From Desulfatitalea sp. BRH_c12 (GTDB taxonomy: Bacteria; Desulfobacterota; Desulfobacteria; Desulfobacterales; Desulfosarcinaceae): 60,258 bases of DNA. Both the position numbers and the translations under genes were made by a program. Below, piece after piece: positions 52,434 through 60,258 of this stretch; the stretch's first letter is position 1; each line of letters opens with the position of its first letter. The notes under the pieces are model-generated. The model saw only the letters and a list, made by a program, of their open reading frames with translations, was not told the DNA's origin and made no database searches. The stretch is taken from the NCBI GenBank assembly GCA_000961655.1, contig LADR01000043.1, forward strand, positions 1-60,258. The letters are read 5' to 3'.

Positions 52434-53591
52434 ATGAAAAACAAAATAGACGTGAAAAAACCCTTAAATTTTGAGAATCTGGTCGGCGCCATCCACGTGG
52501 TTCATGATGAGCTTGCCGCGCAGGCTAACCGTGCCATTAATATCAGCCTTACTTTGCGGAACTGGCTTATTGGATGCTATATCGCCGAATACGAGCAAAG
52601 CGGCGCTGACCGGGCCGAATATGGCGGCCGGCTGCTCGAGCGTCTTTCCGAAAGATTGCAAGCAAAGGGTGTTGGCAGGGTAGAAGAGCGCGAACTTAGG
52701 CGCTATCGTCAGTTTTATCAAACCTATCCTCAGATTCGGGAGTCGGTGACTTCCGAATTGAGCCAACGTCTTTTAGGTCCTCTGGGGCTTTTCACGGATA
52801 AAAAACGGGAGTCGGTGACTCCCGGATTGTTTATCTCCGGAAAGGAAGTGATAAGCAGATTGTCATTCACGCACATTGTTGAGCTTTTAAAATTCGAAGA
52901 TGCTACCAAGCGCGTTTTTTACGAAATCGAATGCATGAGAGGAAATTGGTCGGTGCGTGAATTGAAACGGCAGATCGGCAGTCTTTATTATGAACGGTCA
53001 GGACTGTCCAAAGATAAAAAGAAACTGGCCGAATTGGCACGGCAAAGCGTCCAGACTGCCGAGCCCACTATGGCTATCCGGGACCCTTACGTCTTTGAGT
53101 TTCTTGGCCTAAAATCAAAAGAAGTGATGAGCGAATCGCATCTGGAAGATCAACTGTTGGATAAGTTGCAGGATTTTCTCCTGGAACTTGGGAATGGTTT
53201 TTGCTTCGAGGCACGTCAAAAACGGATATTGATAGGGGATGAATATTTTTTTGTCGATCTTGTCTTCTATCATCGGATCCTGAAATGCCATGTCCTGGTT
53301 GAATTAAAGCTGGAAACCTTCAGCCAACAAAATATCGGTCAACTCAACACCTATGTGAGCTGGTATCGCAAAAACATGATGGCCAATGGTGATAATCCAC
53401 CAGTTGGCATTTTGCTGTGCACGGGGAAAAATCATGCCCTCGTCGAATATGCTTTAGCCGGCATGGATAATCAACTGTTTGTATCCAAATACCTTCTAGA
53501 GCTGCCCCAAAAAGAGGAAATGCAAAAATTCATCGAACAACAGCTCAAAGAATCAGAAGTTTCCATACGCAGGCCGGATCCACCCAAATAA
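52434..53591 (+). CDS. DUF1016 (YhcG-like) PD-(D/E)xK nuclease-domain protein
   Basis: A 385-residue protein of the YhcG/DUF1016 family. The N-terminal DUF1016_N part has INISLTLRNWLIGCYIAEYE QSG and YGGRLLERLSERLQ; the C-terminal nuclease fold shows SHLEDQLLDKLQDFLLELG, Asp in FFVDLVFYHRILKCHVLVEL K with the ELK strand, and IGQLNTYVSWYRKN. ATG 52434 (MKNKIDVKK) fits the family start; the upstream frame is unrelated. Two copies of a 17-base palindrome lie inside the coding region between the two halves, encoding RESVT twice. Members are linked to genome defence or mobile-element control; the exact target is unknown. Confidence 0.88.
   Translation: MKNKIDVKKPLNFENLVGAIHVVHDELAAQANRAINISLTLRNWLIGCYIAEYEQSGADRAEYGGRLLERLSERLQAKGVGRVEERELRRYRQFYQTYPQIRESVTSELSQRLLGPLGLFTDKKRESVTPGLFISGKEVISRLSFTHIVELLKFEDATKRVFYEIECMRGNWSVRELKRQIGSLYYERSGLSKDKKKLAELARQSVQTAEPTMAIRDPYVFEFLGLKSKEVMSESHLEDQLLDKLQDFLLELGNGFCFEARQKRILIGDEYFFVDLVFYHRILKCHVLVELKLETFSQQNIGQLNTYVSWYRKNMMANGDNPPVGILLCTGKNHALVEYALAGMDNQLFVSKYLLELPQKEEMQKFIEQQLKESEVSIRRPDPPK
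52738..52823 (+). repeat. Two palindromes inside the DUF1016 gene
   Basis: GGGAGTC-GGT-GACTTCC (52738-52754, one mismatch) and GGGAGTC-GGT-GACTCCC (52807-52823, perfect) are 69 bases apart and both in frame as R-E-S-V-T. REP-like palindromes inside a gene. Confidence 0.75.
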
Positions 53592-54018
53592 ATAAGGTCT
53601 CACAATTTTTTATGCGGTGCGATCCGTCCCTTTGGGTTTTTACCGGAAAATGGCGTGACAAGGTAACGTTTTTATTTTTCGGAATGAATTCGAGAACTCC
53701 TGAAATAATGATACGCAAAAATCGGATAAAAAAGTTTTAAATCGTTGGCGACCAATTTTTTGTAAGGAGGAACAAGGTGGGTGCAATACATGTCGGGATC
53801 ATTTGACACCCACCTAAACGTTCCCTGTAACAACGCTGCACCTGCGCGGCCCCTCAACGCTCCAGAGCTTCTTAGTTTCCCCCCATTACATTGAAGTAAG
53901 ATCATACTTTGGCATACCGAGTCGACTAATGAATGAATCTCTTGTTGCGTGACATGGTCACGTCCGCTATAGAATAAAGTTGTGTGGCAAGCAAAACTGC
54001 AACCAAGAGAGCATTTAA
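53592..54018. other. Intergenic with two GTGAC palindromes
   Basis: About 425 bases. GTGAC-AAG-GTAAC at 53655-53667 and GTGAC-ATG-GTCAC at 53949-53961. No gene recognised; the promoter of the next gene should be near its right end. Confidence 0.45.
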
Positions 54019-54426
54019 ATGCCTGTAAGGGGAAAAATCAGACCAGAGGAAGCGTTGAATGTGCAAATTTATTGCCGGCGCAAACTGATGTTGGATGCTT
54101 ATTGGCCGTCTGGTGACACAAACCGGCGACTTGAAGCCGAAAAAGAGTTTTTTTCGCTAAACTTCTCTGGACAAAAGGGTATTGAGAAATTGCATGCCTG
54201 GTGTGAAAAATGGCTTTCCCAGGAACAACGGCGACAACTCAATGCTGCGATACGGGCCAAAAGAAAGAGAAATTTAGATAAAAGCCGGGAAGGGACCAAG
54301 TCCGTGACCCTGTCACATAAAGCTTGGTTGTATCTGTCCACACTGGCGAAACGTGACAAGGTCACGATTTCTGATTTTCTTGAAAGCAGGCTACGAGATG
54401 AGTACCACACAGAAAATGGAGAATAA
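54019..54426 (+). CDS. Hypothetical DNA-binding-like protein (135 aa)
   Basis: Not recognised by family. The C-terminal SVTLSHKAWLYLSTLAKRDK VTISDFLESRLRDEY has a strand-helix-helix pattern like ribbon-helix-helix proteins. The middle is helical and basic (RRQLNAAIRAKRKRNLDKSR). Its coding sequence contains two perfect GTGAC-N3-GTCAC palindromes (54304, 54353), and related palindromes are scattered over the previous 3 kb, together with a duplicated C-terminal fragment at 52.3 kb. It could be a regulator that binds these palindromes; that is speculation. Confidence 0.55.
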   Translation: MPVRGKIRPEEALNVQIYCRRKLMLDAYWPSGDTNRRLEAEKEFFSLNFSGQKGIEKLHAWCEKWLSQEQRRQLNAAIRAKRKRNLDKSREGTKSVTLSHKAWLYLSTLAKRDKVTISDFLESRLRDEYHTENGE

Positions 54427-54510
54427 CTCTTGAATAGGGATTGAACCGCAAGGTGCAATAGTCCAACCAGGTCCACCCTGCCTGGCAAAGTTGGGTGTTG
54501 GACATTCTTC

Positions 54511-55947
54511 ATGAGAAAAGAAAATCGAGTGCCCATGTGGCTTACCTGGGCCCAGTTCCGATTTTCGGTGATCGGCGAGCTGCTATCATGTCCACCTGAA
54601 AAAGGCCGATTGCAAAAGGCCCTGGTGGAGCTTTCGCGAAAAAGCTATCGACACCCCATTGATCCCAACCAGCGGATCTGCTTTGGGACCTCGACCATCG
54701 AGCGTTGGTATTACAAAGCCATATCGGCGGCGGACCCCATCGCAGCACTTGGCCGGAAAATACGCTGTGACGCCGGTGTTCGCTGGTCCATGTCCGAACC
54801 GCTATTGGCGGTACTAAAGACCCAGTATCATGCCCATCGCCGGTGGAATGGCCAGTTGCACTATGACAACCTTGCGGCCGCGGTGCAGGAAAACCACCAA
54901 CTCGGTCCTATGCCCAGCTACAAGACGCTATTGCGTTGCATGCGCGACAACGGCTGGCTTAAACGCCATGAGCCGGCGCAACCAACTGCCGGGCAGCAGC
55001 GTGCCGCCCAGAGATTGCAAGCTCGCGAGGTGCGAAGCTTTCAAGTCGATCATGTCCACGGCCTGTGGCATCTGGATTTTCACCAGGCGAAAATCAGTAT
55101 TGTCGATGCATCGGGAAGATGGCAACGGCCGATGGCGTTGGCCATCATGGATGATTGCTCCAGGCTATGTTGCCATTTACAGTTTTATCTTACCGAAACC
55201 GCCGAGTGCCTAGCTCATGGATTGAGCCAGGCCTTTTTGAAACGCGGGTTGCCACGGGCGCTGATGACCGACAACGGCGCGGCCATGGTGGCGGAAGAAA
55301 CGCGCAATGGCTTGCAAAGATTGGCCATCGAGCACAAGACAACGCTGCCGTATTCGCCATATCAAAATGGCAAGCAGGAAGTCTTCTGAGGGCAGCTGGA
55401 AGGCCGCTTGTTGGAGCTATTGCGTGGGGTAGAAAATTTAAAGCTGGCCTTCGTCAATCAAGCGGCCCAGGCCTGGGCCGAACAAGACTATCATCGCAGG
55501 CATCATCGGGAAATAAATAGTACGCCACTGCAGCGCATGCTCGATGGCACCGATGTTGCCCGTCCTGTCCCTGACAGCGATTTTTTGCAAATGTGCTTTA
55601 CCCGCCGCATTACAAGAACACCAAGGCGCAGTGATGCTACCGTTGTGGTTGACGGTATCCGCTACGAACTGCCCGCGCGATTTGGACACCTGTCTTCGGT
55701 GATGCTGCGTGCGCCCAGTTGGGATAAAAGCCGCATGGTCCTGGTTGACCCCCGCACGGATGCGCCCCTTGCCAGGCTGCTGCCACTGGATAAATCCAAG
55801 AATGCTTGTGCCATGCGCAGGACCATTGCCGTTGACAACCAGGTTGAGGCGCCGGCCGACCCCATGCCGGCACTACTGCGCAAATGGCTCGCCGATTATG
55901 CCGCAACAGGGCTGCCGCCGGCCTATCTGCCCAAGGAGGAAATATGA
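54511..55947 (+). pseudogene. DDE transposase (rve, Tn/ExeA-paired type) with in-frame TGA
   Basis: One continuous frame of 479 codons broken only by TGA at 55387-55389. The integrase core is seen: Asp in LWHLDFHQAKISIVDASGRW near residue 188, Asp in ALMTDNGAAMVAE near 252 and Glu in NGKQEVF just before the stop. The stop replaces a residue that is usually Trp in such proteins (QEVFWGQLEGR), a TGG to TGA change. After it the frame continues normally (LLELLRGVENLKLAFVNQAA QAW ... LPPAYLPKEEI). The ATPase gene overlaps its end. Without read-through the protein is 292 residues and probably inactive. Confidence 0.82.
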
Positions 55948-56789
55948 ATAACACCCAGATCCGAAACCTTTACGGTCTTAAATACAATCCATTTTTACCC
56001 GATTTGCCGCCCGATGCGCTGTATACGGTCCCTGGAACCGAGCATTTTACCTTGCGCATTCAGACCATGGCCGCCCAGGGCGGCTTTGCTCTGATAACCG
56101 GGGAACCCGGGCTGGGAAAAAGCAAAACGCTGCAGCGCCTTGCCCACCGGCTCGAGCAAATCCCCGATCTGAGCGTGCGGGTGATGCAGCGGCCCCAAAG
56201 TTCGGTGGGCGATTTTTACCGCGAGATGGGCGAACTGTTCAACGTGGGCTTAACCCCCGCCAATCGCTATGGTGGCTTTAAGGCCCTAAGAGAGCGTTGG
56301 AAAGCGCACTGCCAGTCAACATTGCTGCGCCCGGTGCTGCTCATCGACGAGGCCCAGCAGGTCTCCGTCGATTGTCTGACCGAACTGCGACTTTTGCAAA
56401 GCCACCATTTTGACTCCCAGAACCTGCTGTTCACCATTTTATGCGGGGACAACCGGTTGCCCGAACGTTTTAGGACAGCCCAATTACTACCCCTGGGCAG
56501 CCGCATCGGCTTGCGGCTGGTGCTGGCCCCGCTATCTCCGGCACAGTTGCAAGATTATCTATCCTTTGCCCTTGAGCAGGCGGGCAATACCCAACTGATG
56601 AGCACCGAGCTGATGCATACCTTAACAGCACATGCAGCTGGTAACCTGCGCGCACTTAACCAAATGGCGGTGGAACTGCTCGCAGCAGCCGCCGAGCACA
56701 ACCTGCCGCGCATTGACGAATCTTTGTTCTTTGAGCTGTTTGCTCCAACCGGGACGAAAGCACGGCGTGTTCATGCGGTCAAGAAGTGA
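55944..56789 (+). CDS. ExeA/TniB-like AAA+ transposition ATPase
   Basis: A 281-residue AAA+ protein paired with the transposase. Walker A is ITGEPGLGKSKTLQRL at residues 51-66, Walker B is VLLIDEAQQVSVDCLTELRL near 131-150, and sensor 1 FTILCGDNRLPERF follows. ATG 55944 overlaps the transposase stop and has AAGGAGG upstream. ATPases of this kind choose targets for their transposase (compare TnsC, TniB, IstB). The start 60 bases further upstream is rejected since it overlaps without a ribosome site. Confidence 0.88.
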   Translation: MNNTQIRNLYGLKYNPFLPDLPPDALYTVPGTEHFTLRIQTMAAQGGFALITGEPGLGKSKTLQRLAHRLEQIPDLSVRVMQRPQSSVGDFYREMGELFNVGLTPANRYGGFKALRERWKAHCQSTLLRPVLLIDEAQQVSVDCLTELRLLQSHHFDSQNLLFTILCGDNRLPERFRTAQLLPLGSRIGLRLVLAPLSPAQLQDYLSFALEQAGNTQLMSTELMHTLTAHAAGNLRALNQMAVELLAAAAEHNLPRIDESLFFELFAPTGTKARRVHAVKK

Positions 56790-56898
56790 AACTTGTGAAA
56801 AAAACAGCTTCGATTTGCCCGGTGAAACGGAGATAGGACCTGCTGGGGAGCAACCTATTGAGGGATAGCCGGGTGCAGGAGGCATTGAATAATGCTCC

Positions 56899-56942
56899 GA
56901 GGGGAACAGTCGCTATGCTGGGGCTGTTCCCCTCTCATTTTT
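56899..56942 (+). terminator. Rho-independent terminator after the transposition ATPase
   Basis: GAGGGGAACAG (56899-56909) pairs with CTGTTCCCCTC (56924-56934), an 11-bp perfect stem with a 14-base loop, followed by TCATTTTT. A strong terminator about 110 bases after the ATPase stop. Confidence 0.88.
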
Positions 56943-57037
56943 GGCGTTCTGCTCCATTATTCAAGCCTTCCTGCCCATGCCTTAAAAACCCATAAAATCA
57001 GAAAGCGCGAAGCGCTACCAATAAAATTACCAAAGTT

Positions 57038-57079
57038 CCATCATTTACAGAGTCCGTAAAACCATCATTTATCGAGTCC
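57038..57079 (+). repeat. Short tandem repeats, probable transposon end sites
   Basis: CCATCATTTACAGAGTCC (57038-57055) and CCATCATTTATCGAGTCC (57062-57079), period 24. Such end repeats bind DDE transposases. No matching set was found on the left of the transposase gene. Confidence 0.55.
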
Positions 57080-57168
57080 ACTCTCAATAAACAGGTTTGT
57101 TGTGACCGTATCTGTCAAAGCTGAGTGATATGGTAAACTTAAGATAAGTTTACAGGAGGCCGATGCCC

Positions 57169-57492
57169 ATGACAGAATTTGTTGTTTTTCAAAGATTTTC
57201 AGCTCAGACAAGGTGTTTTCAGCTCAGCTTGTTCCCCGAACAATTGTGTTCGGCGTTCCTGGTGGCCACCAACAGCCCCAAGAAAGCCTTTTACAAAATA
57301 TGGATTGAAGCAAATGCCGGAATTTTCACAGTGCGAAAGGAAAGCGGTATCAAAAACAGGATTCTTGACCGCAGGAGTTGGCCGTTCGAAGATCTTGCTC
57401 GTGCGATTAAGCTGTATGAACGCCGAGTTGAACAAAAACTTGATCCGGAACGAAAATCCCCACGAAAATATCGGTTAGTCAGCAAGAGCTGA
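57169..57492 (+). CDS. Small protein with WGR-like C-terminus (107 aa)
   Basis: The C-terminal stretch AFYKIWIEANAGIFTVRKES GIKNRILDRRSW ... ERRVEQKLDPERKSPRKY RLV resembles WGR-type domains (strand-rich, nucleic-acid related), though the WGR triplet itself is changed. ATG 57169 has GGAGG nine bases upstream and is preferred over 57163. Lies just right of the transposon-end repeats. Function unknown. Confidence 0.5.
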   Translation: MTEFVVFQRFSAQTRCFQLSLFPEQLCSAFLVATNSPKKAFYKIWIEANAGIFTVRKESGIKNRILDRRSWPFEDLARAIKLYERRVEQKLDPERKSPRKYRLVSKS

Positions 57493-58166
57493 ATTAGGTC
57501 AAATACGATCCCAACTCTTTAAAAATGGCGTCCAATTTCAGAAGATGGGGGATGCTCCCTAAAGGAGTTGGTGGTCTCATGACATAAAGTTGTGGCAAAG
57601 AAGTGAGATGCTTACGGTGGACGAAAAGGACCCGTTTGCTTTACCATTTTCGACCTATCTCCAATACCTGTGTGACGTCTGGATCGGCTGGGGCGGTCCC
57701 TGAAGCACCTGATTGAAGTGGAGGGGATTACCACCACGACCGCCAGGCGGTCCCCTGGTGTTCCAGGCTTAAGTTCTATAAGAGGTTCAAGAATTTGCCT
57801 TTGAAAGGGAGAATGGAATGTAATATGGTGCATTCGTTTTATGTTGACGACTTATGAATCCGAATGTCCACGAAATAGTTGTTTGATAAATTTATGGTGA
57901 GACGAACCCGTAAGTGTAAATTTCTGAACTGGGCTACAAACCTATGCCAGTTTTCATCCTCAAGTATCTGAGTCCTGTATTCCGTTACATCTTTGAAATA
58001 TTGATTTCGAAACTTGGCGGGTTTCCAATCCGACTTGCCGGTATGGTCCGGCTGGTATCGTACGCCGGTCGATTTTGATCACCGCGATCTTGTCAGGAGC
58101 GTCGACCTTTTTAAGAGAAACTCCTACATGGCCTTGTTGCCCGCCAGCCTTTAGTGATAAAGTATT
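57493..58166. other. Decay region with serine resolvase scrap
   Basis: About 670 bases without a gene. Around 57675-57760 the plus strand reads RLDRLGRSLKHLIEV and then TTTTAR-like sequence, the helix E region of serine resolvases, in broken frames. It is a third resolvase remnant, separate from those at 12.5 and 58.8 kb. The rest is unrecognised. Confidence 0.55.
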
Positions 58167-58448
58167 TTAACTGTTTATCCGGGTCCTCAGTTTACCTGAC
58201 CCTTTAAAAGTCACCACTTTTCTTGCATCCAGCATGAGCGTTTCGCCAGTTGCTGGATTCCGGCCTTTCCGTTGCGCTTTATTATGGACACAGAACTTGC
58301 CAAAACCGGAAATGAGGATATCGTCGCCTGATGCCAAAGTGGATTTCATAATTTCTATTAGCATTTCCAAAACTTCAGTAGCTTGTACCCTTGTATAACC
58401 GTTCTGATCGGTAATCGATTTAATAATCTGGGCTTTGGTCAGGGTCAT
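58167..58448 (-). CDS. HU/IHF-family DNA-bending protein (paralogue 2)
   Basis: A 93-residue protein differing from paralogue 1 at about 11 positions (for example Ser to Cys in GKFCVHN). All HU/IHF landmarks are kept: GYTRVQATEVLEMLIEIMKS, ISGFGKF, GRNPATGETLMLDARKVVTF. Start MTLTKAQ at 58448 by comparison, with GGAG upstream. The upstream DNA is also similar to that of paralogue 1, so the whole block was duplicated. Confidence 0.93.
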   Translation of the reverse strand: MTLTKAQIIKSITDQNGYTRVQATEVLEMLIEIMKSTLASGDDILISGFGKFCVHNKAQRKGRNPATGETLMLDARKVVTFKGSGKLRTRINS

Positions 58449-58529
58449 ATCCACTCCATAGTAGAAATTTGAATTTGCAATCTATTGGCAGCGGAAAATC
58501 TATATGTCAAGAATTCAATGTGTTGATAG

Positions 58530-58799
58530 CCTGTTCAGCGTCGGCGCTAAAATGTCCTAAACCGCCAGATTAAAAATGTATCCATCTTGGAAGGTTTGGG
58601 GTGTTGCCGGGCTACTGTGGCAGAAACCATCGCTGATGAAAATGCCGGTAACTAAAAGGAAAATGATCCGAGTAAAACAAGAAGAAGATCGTTTTAAAAA
58701 TATTATGGGAAGAAAATGGAGTGGGATTGTAGCGGCATTTTTAAACCGCCAAGAAAAGAACAATATCAGATTGCCGCTGACAGATAGCCTTCGGTTTAA
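58530..58799. other. Insertion between HU gene and resolvase remnant
   Basis: About 270 bases present here but absent between the equivalent parts at 12.45 kb. A plus-strand frame (58576-58815) has no known similarity. Nothing else seen. Confidence 0.4.
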
Positions 58800-59310
58800 T
58801 GAACTGGAAGTCTGAGGACTGCAAAAGGGAAAAGCGGACACAGTGGAAGTGCGTCCTTCGAGATGAGGGCCATGCTGGGGGCCATTATCGTGCCCGCAGC
58901 CTGATGAAAAAGGGCTGGCGCATTGCCAGTCAAGCATCGCAAATGGTTTCCAATTTTCAGCATGATGCATTGAAGAAAGCCGGCTGCAAAACATTTACCG
59001 ATAACGCATCAGGGGTAAAAGCCGAACGCCCGACGCTCAATGAGATCTTTGAATTTATCCGCAAAGGAGATCGCATGGTTATGTGGCGGTTGGTTCGGAG
59101 AGCGATCCCTGAAATACCTGATCGAGGTTGGTCGAGGATCTGGAAATCCGAAAGATCGGCATCATGAATCTCCAGGAGGGGATCAACACTACAACCGCTG
59201 GCGGGCGCTTGGTTGAGGCTCTCTCAGAATTTGAGCGTGACCTTATCAGGGAAAGGACATGTGCCGGGCTTGCCATTACAAGGGATAGGGTAGGATGAGT
59301 GGGCGTAAGC
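58800..59310 (+). pseudogene. Chimeric IS3/serine resolvase remnant, second copy
   Basis: Better preserved than its twin at 12475-12960: GGHYRARSLMKKGWRIASQA, then FQHDALKKAGCKTFTDNASG VKAERPTLNEIFEFIRKGDR MVMWRL, a frame change, and LQEGINTTTAGGRLVEALSE FERDLIRERTCAGLAI. The catalytic Ser end is missing and frames change at least twice. Same chimeric junction as the twin. Confidence 0.72.
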
Positions 59311-59559
59311 ATAAGCTTAAACCGGTCCAAGGGGAAAAGGTTACGCAGTATGTATGACAGCAGGAAACATACGAGGAGATCTGTAAGGTTTATGGGGATA
59401 TTAAAGCCCAACGCTTTACAAGTATTTGAAGAAAAAGGGTAGGATCCACCTCCTCTGAAACTTTGCCTGCCTTTAATTAGATAGGGTAGGGGAGAAATCT
59501 GATTGAAGTAACCGATGACCCCGATACCGCAATTTTGACAGCTACAATATTCACTGATA

Positions 59560-60258
59560 TTGGTCAATAGTTGTGTATGAAGAATTTAGGCGGCGATCCG
59601 TTTTTCTTCAATACCATTGACAAACTTTTACTCCTTTTATAATCTCTGCCAACCGCTCGGGATGATGCAAGCGTATCTATCTTTTTTGTGCACATTTGCA
59701 CAATTTAAAAGCCATTGTCATTACCGTGTTTGCAGAAAAGCAGCCTCTGACCTTGTTCGTCCGCAGGCGAACAGTGGCAAAAGTTGATTCAATTGGGTTT
59801 GTTGTCCGGATATGCCGCCAATGTTCCGCCGGAAAATCAAAAAAGGTCAGCAAAGAGGAACGATCCTTTTCCAGACACTGAGCGGCTTTCGGGTATTTTG
59901 CTTCATACGCATTAACAAAACCATTAAAGTGCCGTTCTGCCTCATTCTTGTTATCAGCCTGCCAAATCTGGTGCAGGTGGGCCTTTGCCTTTGGTTGAAG
60001 GCTTTTCGGTAATTTGTTCAAGATATTAGCAGTCTTGTGAACCCAACATCTTTGACAGCGGGCATCCGGAAACACTTTATCCATGGCCTTCCAGAAGCCG
60101 AGGGCACCGTCGCCTATGGCAAGTTGCGGACCGTTGGTAACGCCCCTTGCTTTCATGTCCAACAGCAGTTGGGACCAAGATAGTTCGCTTTCACGAAAAC
60201 CGCCTTCTATGGCAACCAGCTCTTTTTCGCCATCGACGGTTGCGCCCACAATCACCAG
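59560..60258 (-). mobile_element. IS256-family element, copy 3 (cut at window end)
   Basis: Left end TGGTCAATAGTTGTGT matches that of copy 2. From 59581 to the window end it follows window positions 1-677 with about ten substitutions and one inserted T. The transposase-start end is beyond the window. Confidence 0.85.
59585..60258 (-). pseudogene. IS256 transposase, premature stop and frameshift, partial
   Basis: Corresponds to residues from about 205 on of copy 1. A TGG to TAG change (59677-59679) stops the protein after CAQKR, removing the last 25 or so residues, and one extra T near 59628 shifts the frame of the lost end. The second Asp (IGDGALGFWKA) and Glu (NPIESTFATVR) regions are kept. 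The N-terminal half is outside the window. Confidence 0.88.

Noticed and set aside
55387-55389. TGA as a selenocysteine codon
   Set aside because: Position is normally Trp, no SECIS-like hairpin stands out just downstream, and selenotransposases are not known; a nonsense change is simpler.

Overview
The window looks like a conjugative plasmid, or a plasmid-derived integrated element, from a Desulfobacterota-type (former deltaproteobacterial) host. The host call is an inference from the gene types (multi-PAS kinases, an HDOD protein, a DUF6125 protein, decayed acyl-CoA ligase and MaoC-like genes); no rRNA, tRNA or core chromosomal marker is present. I see no CRISPR array.

Layout. 1-12.4 kb: accessory DNA with two IS256-family copies, a truncated GGDEF fragment, a broken HDOD plus histidine kinase pair, a duplicated histidine kinase/response regulator module in which only one kinase is intact, a small XRE protein, a MaoC-like hydratase and an HU/IHF-like gene. 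12.4-17.8 kb: decay zone (chimeric resolvase remnant, multiply frameshifted hsdM, KilA-N remnant, acyl-CoA ligase tail). Set into it is a strikingly AT-rich two-gene cassette: a 38-residue peptide gene and a radical SAM/SPASM maturase, a candidate RiPP system. 17.9-18.8 kb: RES-Xre toxin-antitoxin pair with a readable promoter and operators. 19-34.3 kb: one long minus-strand transfer operon with a P-type (Trb/VirB) type IV secretion system, coupling protein and primase-like protein. 34.7-40.1 kb: replication and partition: Rep_3-type initiator, about 14 degenerate iterons, parA with a ribbon-helix-helix partner, and an AT-rich region with two covarying direct repeats. 40.3-43.0 kb: an IS21-family element with target duplication, inserted in a perfect hairpin. 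43.4-51.0 kb: mobilisation and leading-region genes: ssb remnant, an AcrVA2 (anti-Cas12a) homologue, two tandem relaxosome accessory proteins, an oriT with an RSF1010/Ti-type nic site, a MOBQ relaxase-helicase, and a metallopeptidase-like protein. 51.4-60.3 kb: accessory DNA: DUF6125 protein, Tn3 tail with its 38-bp inverted repeat, a DUF1016 PD-(D/E)xK nuclease containing palindromes, a DDE transposase (in-frame stop) with an ExeA-like ATPase, a second HU plus resolvase block, and a third, decayed IS256 copy.

How the parts work together. Rep and the iterons would drive replication; ParA, its RHH partner and the upstream repeats would partition the plasmid; Xre/RES would punish its loss. The relaxase, its accessory proteins and oriT would make the transfer strand, the coupling protein would dock it, and the Trb channel would export it. 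The AcrVA2-like protein, beside ssb in the region expected to be defence-facing, could protect the incoming plasmid from Cas12a. The ends of the window carry nearly identical IS256 sequence, so this is either a contig that broke in a repeat or a roughly 59.6-kb circle with terminal redundancy.
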